This document shows, piece after piece, positions 47,122 to 56,057 of a DNA stretch of 64,000 nucleotides (its first letter is position 1; each line of letters opens with the position of its first letter). The position numbers and the translations under genes are program-made. The stretch lies in the NCBI RefSeq assembly GCF_007828955.1, contig NZ_VIVR01000001.1, positions 4,712,001 to 4,776,000 of the forward strand. The letters are read 5' to 3'. Below the pieces are notes generated by a model. The model was not told the origin of the DNA and did no database searches. It saw only the letters and a program-made list of their open reading frames with translations. The stretch is from Kitasatospora atroaurantiaca. GTDB taxonomy: Bacteria > Actinomycetota > Actinomycetes > Streptomycetales > Streptomycetaceae.

Positions 47122-48386
47122 TGGCGATCATGCCGAAGCCGCTCCTGCCCAACCGCCCCGACGAGTCCGGGGAGGAGTGGCAGGGGCCGGTTTCGTTCAC
47201 CAACGTGCCCGGTGCGCCGATCGAGAACCGGCGGGAGTTGCTGGTCAAGCTCTGCTGGATGACGCTGTGGATGCTGTATCTGGTCTACCCCGCCAAGGAT
47301 CTGACGGGTGGCCACCACTCGCTCGTGGTGACGGTGGCGGGCTGGGTGGCGTTGGTGGTCTTCCTGGGCGCCTACCTGAGCCTGATCATCTTCCGCTCCA
47401 GGTACCAGAACTGGCGGTGGGGCGGGTACCCGCTCCCTGCGGTGATGCTGGCGATCGCGATGGCCACCTCGGCCGGGCTGGGCGAGTCGTGGCTGACCCT
47501 GTTCACGTACGCCTCGGTCTGCGTGGGCGCCGTGCTGCCGCCGCGACTGGCACTGGGCGGGGTTGCGGCGGTCACGGTGGTGGCCGCGGCCGCGGGGCTG
47601 CTGATCGATGCGAGCAGGGACACCATGTGGGGCATCCTGCTGCCCTGCTTCCTCGGCGGGGCGGCGATGACCGGCCTGCAGCGGCTGGTCTCCACCATGC
47701 GGGAGCTGCGCGAGGCTCGGGCCACCGTGGCGCACCTGGCGGCGGCCGAGGAGCGCCTGCGGCTCGCCCGCGACCTGCACGACCTGCTCGGGCACTCGCT
47801 CTCGCTGATCACCATCAAGAGCGAGCTGGCCGGCCGCCTGATGGACCAGGACAAGCAGGAGGCCGCCCGCGCCCAGGTCGCCGATATCGAGAACGTAGCC
47901 CGGCAGTCGCTGACCGATGTGCGCGAGGCCGTCGGCGGCTACCGCAGGCCCACCCTCCCGGTCGAGCTGGCGGCGGCCCGTACCGCACTGACGGCCGCTC
48001 AGGTCGTCCTGGTGGCCGACGCCTCGGTGGCCGACGGTCACCCCGGCCTGGGCAACGAGGAGGCCGGCGCGCTCGCCTGGGCCCTGCGCGAGGCCGTCAC
48101 CAACGTCGTCCGCCACGGCGAGGGAGCCACCGTCTGCCGGGTGTCGATCGACGAGACCTGGGAGGGCGAGGGCGAGCGCTACGCCGTCCTGGAGGTGGCC
48201 GACAACGGCCGTGGAGCGGGTAAGTCCGGCCCCGGGAACGGCCTTTCGGGCCTGGGGGAACGCCTCGCGCTGGTCGGCGGGCGGCTGGAGACCGGCAGCG
48301 GCCTGCGCGGAAAGGGCTTCTGCCTGCGGGCGTTGGTGCCGTTGCGCGCGGTCCCGGTGGTTGCGGCCGATAGTGTGAACGAGTGA
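47118..48386 (+). CDS. Sensor histidine kinase (DesK / NarL-partner type)
   Basis: A 422-aa membrane kinase. Residues ~40-185 hold about five hydrophobic helices (LLVKLCWMTLWMLYLVYPA; LVVTVAGWVALVVFLGAYL; YPLPAVMLAIAMATSAGLG) with short loops and no large sensor domain. The HisKA_3 dimerisation box RLARDLHDLLGHSLSLITIK puts the phospho-accepting His at 221. The HATPase_c has EAVTNVVRHGEG (N-box) and DNGRGAGKSGPGNGLSGLGE (G boxes). This intramembrane-sensing design resembles DesK, LiaS and LnrJ, which watch membrane state or the transporter. It overlaps the response-regulator gene by 4 bp. Confidence 0.93.
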   Translation: MMAIMPKPLLPNRPDESGEEWQGPVSFTNVPGAPIENRRELLVKLCWMTLWMLYLVYPAKDLTGGHHSLVVTVAGWVALVVFLGAYLSLIIFRSRYQNWRWGGYPLPAVMLAIAMATSAGLGESWLTLFTYASVCVGAVLPPRLALGGVAAVTVVAAAAGLLIDASRDTMWGILLPCFLGGAAMTGLQRLVSTMRELREARATVAHLAAAEERLRLARDLHDLLGHSLSLITIKSELAGRLMDQDKQEAARAQVADIENVARQSLTDVREAVGGYRRPTLPVELAAARTALTAAQVVLVADASVADGHPGLGNEEAGALAWALREAVTNVVRHGEGATVCRVSIDETWEGEGERYAVLEVADNGRGAGKSGPGNGLSGLGERLALVGGRLETGSGLRGKGFCLRALVPLRAVPVVAADSVNE

Positions 48387-48988
48387 TCAGAGTTCTGCTG
48401 GCCGAGGATCAGGGAATGGTCCGGGAGGCGCTTGCCGCGCTGCTCGGGCTGGAAGGCGACATCGACGTGGTCGCGCAGGTCTCGCGCGGGGACGAGGTCG
48501 CCGACGCGGCCGTCGAGCACGAGGTCGAAGTGGCCGTGCTCGACATCGAGATGCCCGGCCTGACGGGCATCGAGGCGGCCGCCGAGCTGCGCAGGCGACG
48601 GCCCACGACGAAGATCGTGATCGCCACCACCTTCGGCCGCCCCGGCTATCTGCGCCGGGCGATGGAGGCCGGGGCGGACGCCTTCCTGGTCAAGGACGCC
48701 CCGGCCTCCGAACTCGCCGAGGCGATCCGCCAGGTGCTGCGCGGGGAGCGGGTGATCGACCCGACCCTGGCCGCCGCGGCCCTGGCGGACGGGGCCAACC
48801 CGCTGACCGTCCGGGAGCGGGACGTGCTCGCGGCGGCGGCCGACGGCTCGGTCAACGCCGAGATCGCCAGGCGGCTGCACCTCTCGGAGGGGACGGTGCG
48901 CAACTACCTCTCGATGGCGATCCAGAAGACCTCCGCCAGGAACCGCACCGAGGCCGTACGGGTCGCCAAGGAGAAGGGCTGGCTCTAG
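48383..48988 (+). CDS. Response regulator, NarL/LuxR family (DesR-like)
   Basis: A 201-aa regulator. The receiver domain has the acidic pair in LLAEDQGMVREAL, phospho-acceptor Asp54 in VLDIEMPGLTG, a Thr in IVIATTFGRPGYLRRAM and Lys in FLVKDAPA. The C-terminal LuxR helix-turn-helix is LTVRERDVLAAAADGSVNAE then IARRLHLSEGTVRNYLSMAI. GTG 48383 overlaps the kinase stop. Its target is probably the operon's own promoter, where a perfect ATGACA-TC-TGTCAT dyad lies. Confidence 0.93.
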   Translation: MIRVLLAEDQGMVREALAALLGLEGDIDVVAQVSRGDEVADAAVEHEVEVAVLDIEMPGLTGIEAAAELRRRRPTTKIVIATTFGRPGYLRRAMEAGADAFLVKDAPASELAEAIRQVLRGERVIDPTLAAAALADGANPLTVRERDVLAAAADGSVNAEIARRLHLSEGTVRNYLSMAIQKTSARNRTEAVRVAKEKGWL

Positions 48989-49015
48989 GCAGGTGGCGCG
49001 CCCCGGTGCGACGCC

Positions 49016-49894
49016 TCAGTTGAGGCGATGCCTTGCGGCCCTCGCGTCGTGGCGGACCCGGGCCGCGGCCTCGCGGTCGAAGGCGTCCAGGATCTCCGCG
49101 TACGCCTCCATCTCGGCTGCCCCGCGCAGGAAGTCCCCGGTGCGGACCAGCAGTTCGGCCCGCTCCAGGCGCAGTTGGGCCGGGTGGCGGGGCAGCAGCA
49201 GGGAGAGCTCGGTGGCCCAGAGCTGGGTCCGGGCCTGCTCGGGGCGGTCGGCCGCCCAGCTGCGGATGTTGCCGAGCACCCGTAGAACGATCTCCAACGG
49301 CTGGGCCGGGGTGAGGAGTTCGGGGGAGAAGTGGTGGCCGGTGGCGGTCACCAGCTGGGCCGCGTCGTCCAGGTCGAGCAGTCGGCCGCCGTGGTACGGG
49401 TCGGCGAGCACGTACTCGTTCCCGCCGGTGGGGCCGCCGACCGCGACGATGAAGTGCCCCGGCAGGGCCACGCCGTGGACGGTCAGCCCCGCTCTGGCGG
49501 CGACCGCCTCCCAGACCAGCGAGAGCATGATCGGCAGCCCGCGCCGGCGCCGCAGCACGTCCGGCAGCAGCGAGGACTCCAGCCTGCGGTAGTCCGCGGG
49601 TCGCCCGTGGAAGCGCTCCCGCCCGCCGAGCACGGCGGCGAGCAGGGCGGCCGTCTCCTCCGGGTTGGCCGGGGCCCGCTCGGCCACCGCCAGCCGGACG
49701 GCGGCCGCATGCCGGTCCAGCGCCGCCTGGCAGGCCGCCACCAGGGCCTCCAGGGTGGGCGGCTCCTCCGCGTCCTCGCCGGTCAGGGGCACGCCCAGGG
49801 TGTGCTCGGCGGCCGCGAGCACACAGAGCAGCACCGGGTCGGGGTGCTCGGCCCTGGCCTCGGTACGGAAACGTGATCTGCTCTGCTCGGTCAC
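49016..49894 (-). CDS. SirB1-like transglutaminase-fold protein with TPR-like C-terminus
   Basis: A 292-aa cytoplasmic protein. The SirB1-N/transglutaminase-like region (~residues 20-200) has RRRRGLPIMLSLVWEAVAAR and LTVHGVALPGHFIVAVGG, where the Gly-His-Phe motif is family-typical. Then LADPYHGGRLLDLDDAAQL, and a C-terminal helical part with LWATELSLLLPRHPAQLRLE that looks like a TPR. The catalytic Cys of true transglutaminases is not evident. GTG 49894 was chosen (GAAGG 5 nt upstream) over the longer 322-aa frame. It is transcribed with the acetyltransferase gene upstream. Function unknown. Confidence 0.8.
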   Translation of the reverse strand: MTEQSRSRFRTEARAEHPDPVLLCVLAAAEHTLGVPLTGEDAEEPPTLEALVAACQAALDRHAAAVRLAVAERAPANPEETAALLAAVLGGRERFHGRPADYRRLESSLLPDVLRRRRGLPIMLSLVWEAVAARAGLTVHGVALPGHFIVAVGGPTGGNEYVLADPYHGGRLLDLDDAAQLVTATGHHFSPELLTPAQPLEIVLRVLGNIRSWAADRPEQARTQLWATELSLLLPRHPAQLRLERAELLVRTGDFLRGAAEMEAYAEILDAFDREAAARVRHDARAARHRLN

Positions 49895-49922
49895 AGCAGC
49901 CTTCGTCTGTCCGGGGTGGTCA

Positions 49923-50936
49923 CTACCGCTGGGGAAGGCGGGCGTAGTGGTAAGTGTGACTGGTCGTGAAGCCGAGTCCGTCATAGAGGGCGATCGCGCC
50001 GGTGTTCCCGGCCTCGACCTGCAGGTACGCGCCGGTGGCGCCCTCCTCGGCGGCTCGGGCGGCGAGGACGGCCATCACGGTGGTGGCCAGCCCGGTGCGG
50101 CGCGCGTACGGGACTACCTCGATGGCGCCGAAGCAGGCCCAGCGGCCGTCGATCACGCAGCGGCCGATGGCGAGGGGCGGGCCGGCCTCCGGTGCGGGCA
50201 CGGTGGCGAACCAGACGGAGGGCCCGCCGTGCAGCACCCGGGCGGCGGCGCGCTCGAGCTCGGGGTCGTCGCCGACCCGGCGGTAGGCGGACATCCAGGA
50301 CGCGTCGGCGGTACGGGAGAGCCGGACCAGCTCGTGCCCGGAGCCGAGCCTGGCCAGCGGTGCCAGCGGGGCGGTCCGGACGAGGGTGGGGGCGAAACCG
50401 GCGCCGAGCCTGTCGAGTTCGGCGGTGAGGTCCTCGGGAGAGCCCGGCCGGATCACCTCGACGTAGGCGGGCAGACCGCGGGCGGCGTACCAGTCCCGGA
50501 CGGCTGCGAGCGCCTCGGGCAGCGGCCGGCCGGGGTCGCCGAGGGCCTGGACGGAGTTGGCCCGGCGGGTGAAGCCGGACGAGGCGCGCAGCGTCCACTC
50601 GCCGAGCGGCTCCTGTTCGACGGCCGGCCACCCGCGGGCGGCGATCCGCTGGAGCTCGGCCGGCGTGGTCCCGGGCATCGGCGCGGGACGGGCCGGGAAG
50701 AGCGGCACGGTCTTGCCCGCGACCAGCAGCTTCTCGGGGAACGAGACCGGTTCGAGACTGCGGGGCACCACGGTCAGGCCATGATCGTCCCAGGATACGA
50801 GCACGCCGATCACATCGCGGAACACGGGACGGCCGTCCGTGATCTCCGTGATCCGCCGTACCGACACCCGTCTTCCCACGTCAGAGCGGTCTATCCGCAC
50901 CTCGGGGCGGCTGCCGACGGGGGCTCCAGCCGTCAT
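49923..50936 (-). CDS. GNAT family N-acetyltransferase
   Basis: A 337-aa protein. The N-terminal ~80 residues form a small beta domain (RRVSVRRITEITDGRPVFRD, VLVSWDDHGLTVV) seen in actinobacterial GNAT fusions. The C-terminal GNAT core (~residues 240-337) has FGAIEVVPYARRTGLATTVM, the acetyl-CoA R/Q-x-x-G-x-G/A loop in a slightly relaxed form, and LQVEAGNTGAIALYDGLGF, the canonical V-x-x-x-N-x-x-A-x-x-x-Y signature. It lies upstream of the SirB1-like gene on the same strand with a 28-bp gap, and is divergent from fdxA. The substrate is unknown. Confidence 0.88.
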   Translation of the reverse strand: MTAGAPVGSRPEVRIDRSDVGRRVSVRRITEITDGRPVFRDVIGVLVSWDDHGLTVVPRSLEPVSFPEKLLVAGKTVPLFPARPAPMPGTTPAELQRIAARGWPAVEQEPLGEWTLRASSGFTRRANSVQALGDPGRPLPEALAAVRDWYAARGLPAYVEVIRPGSPEDLTAELDRLGAGFAPTLVRTAPLAPLARLGSGHELVRLSRTADASWMSAYRRVGDDPELERAAARVLHGGPSVWFATVPAPEAGPPLAIGRCVIDGRWACFGAIEVVPYARRTGLATTVMAVLAARAAEEGATGAYLQVEAGNTGAIALYDGLGFTTSHTYHYARLPQR

Positions 50937-51066
50937 CTAGGGCACCTCCTGTGCATTTGCGGTCTCTGACCCGCGATACTAGGGGCGGGCATCGACGACG
51001 CCGCGCTCACCCGCGCACGCAAGCAAATAGTTTGGGCGGCCAGCCCTTCCGAGGAGGAACGACAGC

Positions 51067-51393
51067 GTGACCTACGTCATCGCGCAGCCTTGTGTCGACG
51101 TCAAGGACAAGGCGTGCATCGAAGAGTGCCCGGTTGACTGCATCTACGAGGGCGAGCGTTCCCTCTACATCCACCCGGATGAGTGTGTCGACTGTGGCGC
51201 GTGCGAGCCGGTCTGCCCGGTCGAGGCGATCTTCTACGAGGACGACACTCCGGAGGAGTGGAAGGACTACTACAAGGCGAACGTCGAGTTCTTCGACGAC
51301 CTCGGTTCGCCCGGTGGTGCCTCGAAGCTCGGCCTGATCGAGAAGGACCACCCGTTCATCGCGGCCCTCCCGCCGCAGAACGCCGACCACTGA
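51067..51393 (+). CDS. fdxA: 7Fe ferredoxin (FdxA/FdxC type)
   Basis: A 108-aa electron-transfer protein. Cys9, Cys17, Cys21 and Cys25 (CVDVKDKACIEECPVDC) and Cys40, Cys43, Cys46 and Cys50 (CVDCGACEPVCP) match the 3Fe-4S/4Fe-4S Azotobacter-type pattern, with an acidic C-terminal half (YEDDTPEEWKDYYKAN). GTG 51067 has GAGGAACG upstream. It sits directly before dapC, as the ferredoxin gene does before Rv1178 in mycobacteria. The redox partner is unknown; cytochromes P450 and sulfur metabolism are common users. Confidence 0.95.
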   Translation: MTYVIAQPCVDVKDKACIEECPVDCIYEGERSLYIHPDECVDCGACEPVCPVEAIFYEDDTPEEWKDYYKANVEFFDDLGSPGGASKLGLIEKDHPFIAALPPQNADH

Positions 51394-51410
51394 TCGGTGG
51401 CAGCTGAGCT

Positions 51411-52556
51411 GTGAGCACGACTGACACTCCGTACGCGCCGCTCCCGGGTCACCCGGGGGCGGCGCGCCGCGTATCGGACCTTCTTCCGGTCTTCCCGTGG
51501 GACAAGCTGGAGCCGTACAAGAAGACCGCGCTGGCTCATCCCGGCGGGCTCTGCGACTTCTCGGTCGGCACTCCGGTGGACCCGGTCCCCGAGCTGATCC
51601 AGAAGGCGCTGGCGGCCTCGACCGACACGCCCGGCTACCCGACCGTCTGGGGGCCGGTGGAGCTGCGCGAGGCGATCGCCGGCTGGCTGCGCCGCCGGGT
51701 CGGCGCCGAGATCGGCCCCGAGGCGATCCTGCCGACGATCGGCTCCAAGGAGCTGGTGGCCTGGCTGCCGACCCAGCTCGGGCTGGGCCCGGGGGACCAG
51801 GTCGCGTACCCGCGCCTGGCCTACCCCACGTACGAGGTCGGGGCGCGGCTGTGCGGCGCCGAGCCGGTCGAGTACGACTCCGTGGACGAGCTGGACCCTT
51901 CGCGGGTACGGCTGCTCTGGCTCAACTCGCCCTCCAACCCGACCGGTCGGGTGCTGTCCGTCGCCGAGCTGCGCCGGGCCGTGGAGTGGGCGCGTGAGCA
52001 CCGGGTGCTGCTGGTCAGCGACGAGTGCTACCTGGAGCTCGGCTGGGAGGCCGACCCGGCGTCGGTGCTGCACCCGGAGGTCTGCGGTGGCGATCACGAG
52101 GGCCTGCTCGTGGTGCACTCGCTCTCCAAGCGCTCCAACCTGGCGGGCTACCGGGCCTCCTTCGTGGCGGGCGACCGGGTGGTGATCCGGGAGCTGCTGG
52201 AGATCCGCAAGCACGGCGGCATGATCGTGCCGGCTCCGGTGCAGGCGGCGACCATCGCCGCGCTCGGGGACGACGCGCACGTGGCCGAGCAGCGCGCGCG
52301 GTACGCGGCGCGGCGCGGCGCGCTGCGGGCGGCTCTTGAGGCGTACGGCTTCCGGATCGAGCACTCGGAGGCGAGCCTCTACCTGTGGGCGACCCAGGAC
52401 CGGCCGTGCTGGGAGACCGTGGCCGAGCTCGCCGAGCTGGGCATCCTGGTGGCACCCGGCGACTTCTACGGCCCGGCGGGTGAGCGGTTCGTCCGGGTGG
52501 CGTTCACGGCGACCGACGAGCGGGTGCAGGCGGCGGTGGAGCGGCTCGGCGGCTGA
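51411..52556 (+). CDS. dapC: Succinyldiaminopimelate transaminase (DapC type)
   Basis: A 381-aa PLP-dependent class I aminotransferase that converts N-succinyl-2-amino-6-ketopimelate and glutamate to succinyl-DAP in lysine and peptidoglycan precursor synthesis. Motifs: YPTVWGPVELREAIAGWLRR, SPSNPTGRVLS (substrate/PLP Asn), VLLVSDECYLELGW (PLP Asp and Tyr) and SLSKRSNLAGYRASF (Schiff-base Lys). GTG 51411 lies 17 bp after fdxA. With dapE at 54917 it provides two successive steps of the pathway in one neighbourhood. A bifunctional glutamate-prephenate role, reported for some actinobacterial members, is possible. Confidence 0.92.
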   Translation: MSTTDTPYAPLPGHPGAARRVSDLLPVFPWDKLEPYKKTALAHPGGLCDFSVGTPVDPVPELIQKALAASTDTPGYPTVWGPVELREAIAGWLRRRVGAEIGPEAILPTIGSKELVAWLPTQLGLGPGDQVAYPRLAYPTYEVGARLCGAEPVEYDSVDELDPSRVRLLWLNSPSNPTGRVLSVAELRRAVEWAREHRVLLVSDECYLELGWEADPASVLHPEVCGGDHEGLLVVHSLSKRSNLAGYRASFVAGDRVVIRELLEIRKHGGMIVPAPVQAATIAALGDDAHVAEQRARYAARRGALRAALEAYGFRIEHSEASLYLWATQDRPCWETVAELAELGILVAPGDFYGPAGERFVRVAFTATDERVQAAVERLGG

Positions 52557-52585
52557 GGCTGCGCGGACGAAGCAGACGAAGCAGA

Positions 52586-52625
52586 CGAAGGGGCCGGGGA
52601 GCTGTTGAGCTCCCCGGCCCCTTCG
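52586..52625. terminator. Bidirectional terminator after dapC
   Basis: A perfect 18-bp stem (52586-52603 with 52608-52625) with a GTTG loop separates dapC from the convergent GPL-rich gene. Just before it ACGAAGCAG is tandemly repeated (52567-52590). Confidence 0.88.
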
Positions 52626-52658
52626 TCGTCCGACGGCGGTGCGTCAGGCGTTGGTGCG

Positions 52659-53429
52659 TCAGATCGGCAGGCCGCCGAGGCCGCCGCCACCGACGCCGCC
52701 GAGGAGGCCGGTCACCTGGCCGAGCGGCAGGCCGCCCAGCGCGTCGGTGCCGCCCAGGCGGTGGGCGTCGGCGTGGCCGGTCACCGAGTCGAGCGGGAGG
52801 GCGTCCGCGCCGGGCAGGCTCTTGCCGAGGCCGCCGGGCAGCGCACCGGTCACGGCGCCGGTGTTGGGCAGGCCGCCGGTGGGCAGGGCGCTGGTGAGGG
52901 TGCTGGTGGGCAGGCCCTGGGTCAGGCCGCCGAGCGGGGTTCCGCCGAGCGGGGAGGCACCGAGCGGCGAGGCGGCCGGCACGCTGCGGGTGCCCGGGAG
53001 GGCCGGGATCTTGTCGGTGACGACCGGGGCGAGCCGCTCGGCCAGGGCCGGGGCGGCCTTGCCCGCGACGGTGGAGAGCGCGCCGGTGGTGGCGGCGGTC
53101 TTGGCGACGGGCGAGGTGGCCTTGCCGAGGGCCTTGTTGGCGTCCGGCAGGGCGTTCGCCACGGCACCGCCCAGGGCGTCGGAGGCGGCCGGTACGCCCG
53201 TCGCGACGGTGGCGGCACCGGTGGCACCGGCGGCCTCGCCGAGCTGGTGGGTCGCTCCCTGCACCGTCGAGGCCGAGTCCGGCGCGTCGAGCTGGGTCAG
53301 GCCGGCCCCCAGGTCGGTCTTCGGCACCAGATCGGCGGCGGACGCAGACCCGGCCGCGACCAGGGGAGTCGCACCAGCCGCGACGAGCAGCGCGACCTGT
53401 GCGATCCGGCGCGTGAGGGGGAGAGACAT
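52659..53429 (-). CDS. Secreted Gly/Pro/Leu/Ala-rich protein
   Basis: A 256-aa exported protein. MSLPLTRRIAQVALLVAAGA begins a clear signal peptide cleaved near SASA|AD. The mature protein is almost only Ala, Gly, Pro, Leu, Thr and Val, with loose repeats (ASPLGASPLGGTPLGG, LPTGGLPNTGAVTGALPG) and no Cys or Trp. Such low-complexity secreted proteins recur in streptomycetes, where they are often mislabelled 'ATP-binding protein'. No domain is recognised; a cell-surface filler or coat component is one guess. It converges on dapC across a strong terminator. Confidence 0.75.
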   Translation of the reverse strand: MSLPLTRRIAQVALLVAAGATPLVAAGSASAADLVPKTDLGAGLTQLDAPDSASTVQGATHQLGEAAGATGAATVATGVPAASDALGGAVANALPDANKALGKATSPVAKTAATTGALSTVAGKAAPALAERLAPVVTDKIPALPGTRSVPAASPLGASPLGGTPLGGLTQGLPTSTLTSALPTGGLPNTGAVTGALPGGLGKSLPGADALPLDSVTGHADAHRLGGTDALGGLPLGQVTGLLGGVGGGGLGGLPI

Positions 53430-53766
53430 GGTGCTCCTAAGAGGTGAGGTTGAGACGGTCCGCCGGGCGGACGTCGTGTTTACCGCTGGAGCAGCTGGAA
53501 GGTTTCGGGCGGCGAAGGTAAAGGGTTCCTAAAGATCAGACGATCTTTTTTCCGACATTCCGGGCATTTCGCCCAATGCGGAGCTCGCCGAAGAAACGTC
53601 ACATCTCTTGGCGTGCAAGGGGATCCCGGTGGGGCGTCATCCTGTGCCTGGGCGGCCGTGCAGGGGTCCGGTGCCGTCCACCGTCGTTGACGGGAATCAC
53701 CCGTAGGGCGGTCACTCGCTCACCAGTGCGTCAACCGGGTGTGCGCCGCCGGAGGGTCATGGTCCG
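53430..53766. other. Intergenic region upstream of GPL-rich gene
   Basis: About 340 bp without a gene. AAAGATC (53531-53537) and GATCTTT (53542-53548) form a 7-bp stem followed by T's, an intrinsic-terminator-like element on the + strand or an operator for the - strand promoter of the GPL-rich gene. No convincing open frame is present. Confidence 0.4.
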
Positions 53767-54786
53767 TCAGTGCTTGGCCGGTGCACCCAGGGTGACCAGC
53801 ACCCGGTCCGCCGCGGTGCCGTCGGCCTTCGGCTGCCAGCCGTCCGACGGCTTGTCGAACCGCCACACCTTGCCGTCGTACGCCACCGCACCGATGCCCA
53901 GCTCCTGCGCCTGGGCCACCGCCCACTGCGCCACCGCCCAGCCGCTCTGCCGCTGCGCGCCCGGACCCGAGTCGGTGCTGGCGGACAGCTGCGGCGTGAG
54001 CGCCAGCACTGCCCGGGGGTCCTTGGCGGCCTTTGCGGCGGGGGCTGCGGAGACGGTACGGCCGAACTCGCGGCGCACCCGCTCGGAGACGTCCGGCGGC
54101 TGCTGCCCGTCGGCGGAGACGGGTGAGGAGGAGGCGGTGGGAGCCGTGGATGCGGCGGACGGGTCGGCGGCGGGCGCGGCCAGCTCGTGGACCACGCAGT
54201 TCAGCGCGGCGGGCTCGCGGCCGGTGAGCACGGCGGAGAGGAGCGTCGCGTTGGTCTCGTGCTTGGCGTACGCCTGCGGGTAACCGCTCTTCTGCACCTG
54301 CTGGGCCGCGTCGGTGAGCGGCATCCGGGCGTACCCGGGGACCTTCACCAGGCCGTCCAGGAACTTGTTGGTGGCGTACACCGGGTCGCTGATCTGCTGG
54401 GCGGTGCCCCACCCCTGCGAGGGGCGCTGCTGGAACAGGCCGACGGAGTCGCGGTCGCCGCCCGTCAGGTTGTGGATCTTGGATTCCTGCATCGCGGTGG
54501 CCAGGGCGATGGTCACCGCCCGCTCGGGAAGACCGCGGGAGAGCGCGACGGCGGTGATGGTCGCGGCGTTGGCCGCCTGGGCGAGATCCAGCGTGCCCTT
54601 GCCGCCCGCCGTGGTGATCTTGCAGCCCTCGGGCGGGACGGTCAGCTTCTCGCGGTTGAAGTACAGCACCCCGCCCGCGATGACGGAGAGCGCCACCAGA
54701 CCGATCAGCACCAGGCGCAGGGGCCGCCGCCGGCGGCGGCCCGTCGACTCGGAGCCGCCCAGCCCGTCCTCTGCCATCCCGGCCAC
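53767..54786 (-). CDS. Membrane-anchored protein with lysozyme/transglycosylase-like fold
   Basis: A 339-aa protein. A short Arg-rich cytoplasmic tail ([10 protein letters not shown]) precedes one membrane helix ([18 protein letters not shown]). The extracellular part contains [20 protein letters not shown] and [20 protein letters not shown], the E-S-x-x-x-N/Q and G-L-x-Q arrangement of goose-type/lytic transglycosylases (catalytic Glu in QES), and a C-terminal ~120-residue domain ending in [17 protein letters not shown] 54786 is preferred (GAGAGGGG 6 nt upstream); ATG 54777 is an alternative. It is divergent from dapE, fitting a cell-wall theme. Enzymatic activity is inferred from one motif only. 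Confidence 0.75.
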   Translation of the reverse strand: MAGMAEDGLGGSESTGRRRRRPLRLVLIGLVALSVIAGGVLYFNREKLTVPPEGCKITTAGGKGTLDLAQAANAATITAVALSRGLPERAVTIALATAMQESKIHNLTGGDRDSVGLFQQRPSQGWGTAQQISDPVYATNKFLDGLVKVPGYARMPLTDAAQQVQKSGYPQAYAKHETNATLLSAVLTGREPAALNCVVHELAAPAADPSAASTAPTASSSPVSADGQQPPDVSERVRREFGRTVSAAPAAKAAKDPRAVLALTPQLSASTDSGPGAQRQSGWAVAQWAVAQAQELGIGAVAYDGKVWRFDKPSDGWQPKADGTAADRVLVTLGAPAKH

Positions 54787-54916
54787 CAGCAACCCCTCTC
54801 GCCTCGCGTTCTCGCTCGCACACCGTACCCAGTCGGACGGTTGTACGGGGAGGACGGTTGCGGGTGCGCTCCGACACGTGCGGGTGAACCGGGGTGCACC
54901 GATACGCTTGGCGACC

Positions 54917-55993
54917 ATGAACAACCCCGACACGCCTCTCGACCTGACCCTCGACGGCGGCGCGCTGACCGCCCGGCTAGTCGACTTCCCCTCCGTCAGC
55001 GGCGACGAGCAGGCGCTCGCCGACGCCGTCGAGACCGCGCTGCGGGCGTACCCCCACCTCACCGTCGACCGGTACGGCAACAACGTCGTCGCCCGCACCG
55101 AGCTCGGCCGGGCGGAGCGGGTGCTGATCGCCGGCCACCTGGACACCGTGCCGATCGCCGACAACCTGCCCTCGTACGTCGAAGGCGACCTGCTCTACGG
55201 CTGCGGCACCTCCGACATGAAGTCCGGCGTCGCCGTGCAGCTGCGCCTCGCCGCGACACTGCCCGAGCCCAACCGCGACCTCACCTTCGTCTTCTACGAC
55301 TGCGAGGAGATCGAGGCCTCCCGCAACGGCCTCGGACACCTCGCCGCCCAGCACCCGGAGTGGCTGGCCGCCGACTTCGCCGTCCTGATGGAGCCCAGCG
55401 GCGCCATGGTCGAGGGCGGCTGCCAGGGCACCCTGCGGGTGCAGGTCACGCTCACCGGCACCCGGGCGCACTCCGCCCGCAGCTGGCTCGGCGACAACGC
55501 CATCCACCACGCCGCCGAGGTGCTCGGCCGGCTCGCCGCGTACGAGCCGCGACGGGTGGAGATCGACGGCCTGGAGTACCGCGAGGGCCTCAACGCGGTG
55601 CGCATCGACGGCGGGGTGGCCGGCAACGTCATCCCGGACGAGTGCGTGGTGACCGTCAACTTCCGCTACGCGCCGGACCGCAGCGAGGCCGAGGCCGCAG
55701 CGCATGTGCGCGAGGTCTTCGCCGGGTACGACGTCGTGGTCACCGACTCCGCCCCGGGTGCCCTGCCCGGTCTGGGCCAGCCCGCCGCACAGGCCTTCCT
55801 GGCCGCCACCGGCGGCCAGGCCCGTGCCAAGTTCGGCTGGACGGACGTCGCCCGGTTCAGCGCCCTCGGCGTGCCCGCGGTCAACTACGGACCGGGGGAT
55901 CCGAACCTGGCCCACAAGCGCGAGGAGCACTGCTCGCTGAGTGCGATCGCCGAGGTCGAGGAGCGGATGCGGGCCTGGCTGACCGGCGCCTGA
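54917..55993 (+). CDS. dapE: Succinyl-diaminopimelate desuccinylase
   Basis: A 358-aa di-zinc M20-family hydrolase that makes L,L-diaminopimelate and succinate, the step after DapC. Zinc ligand motifs: [14 protein letters not shown] (His-x-Asp), [14 protein letters not shown] (bridging Asp), [15 protein letters not shown] (catalytic Glu-Glu), [14 protein letters not shown], and the C-terminal [14 protein letters not shown] (His). The dimerisation domain lies at ~180-290 ([13 protein letters not shown]). ATG 54917 opens [20 protein letters not shown] as in actinobacterial DapE. It is followed by the LOG gene, as around Rv1202-Rv1205. Confidence 0.94.
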   Translation: MNNPDTPLDLTLDGGALTARLVDFPSVSGDEQALADAVETALRAYPHLTVDRYGNNVVARTELGRAERVLIAGHLDTVPIADNLPSYVEGDLLYGCGTSDMKSGVAVQLRLAATLPEPNRDLTFVFYDCEEIEASRNGLGHLAAQHPEWLAADFAVLMEPSGAMVEGGCQGTLRVQVTLTGTRAHSARSWLGDNAIHHAAEVLGRLAAYEPRRVEIDGLEYREGLNAVRIDGGVAGNVIPDECVVTVNFRYAPDRSEAEAAAHVREVFAGYDVVVTDSAPGALPGLGQPAAQAFLAATGGQARAKFGWTDVARFSALGVPAVNYGPGDPNLAHKREEHCSLSAIAEVEERMRAWLTGA

Positions 55994-56057
55994 CCGTCAC
56001 CTGGCGTTCCCCCGGCTATTCCCGGAAATAAGGCCATCGCGGGCGTAGGGTTTCGTC

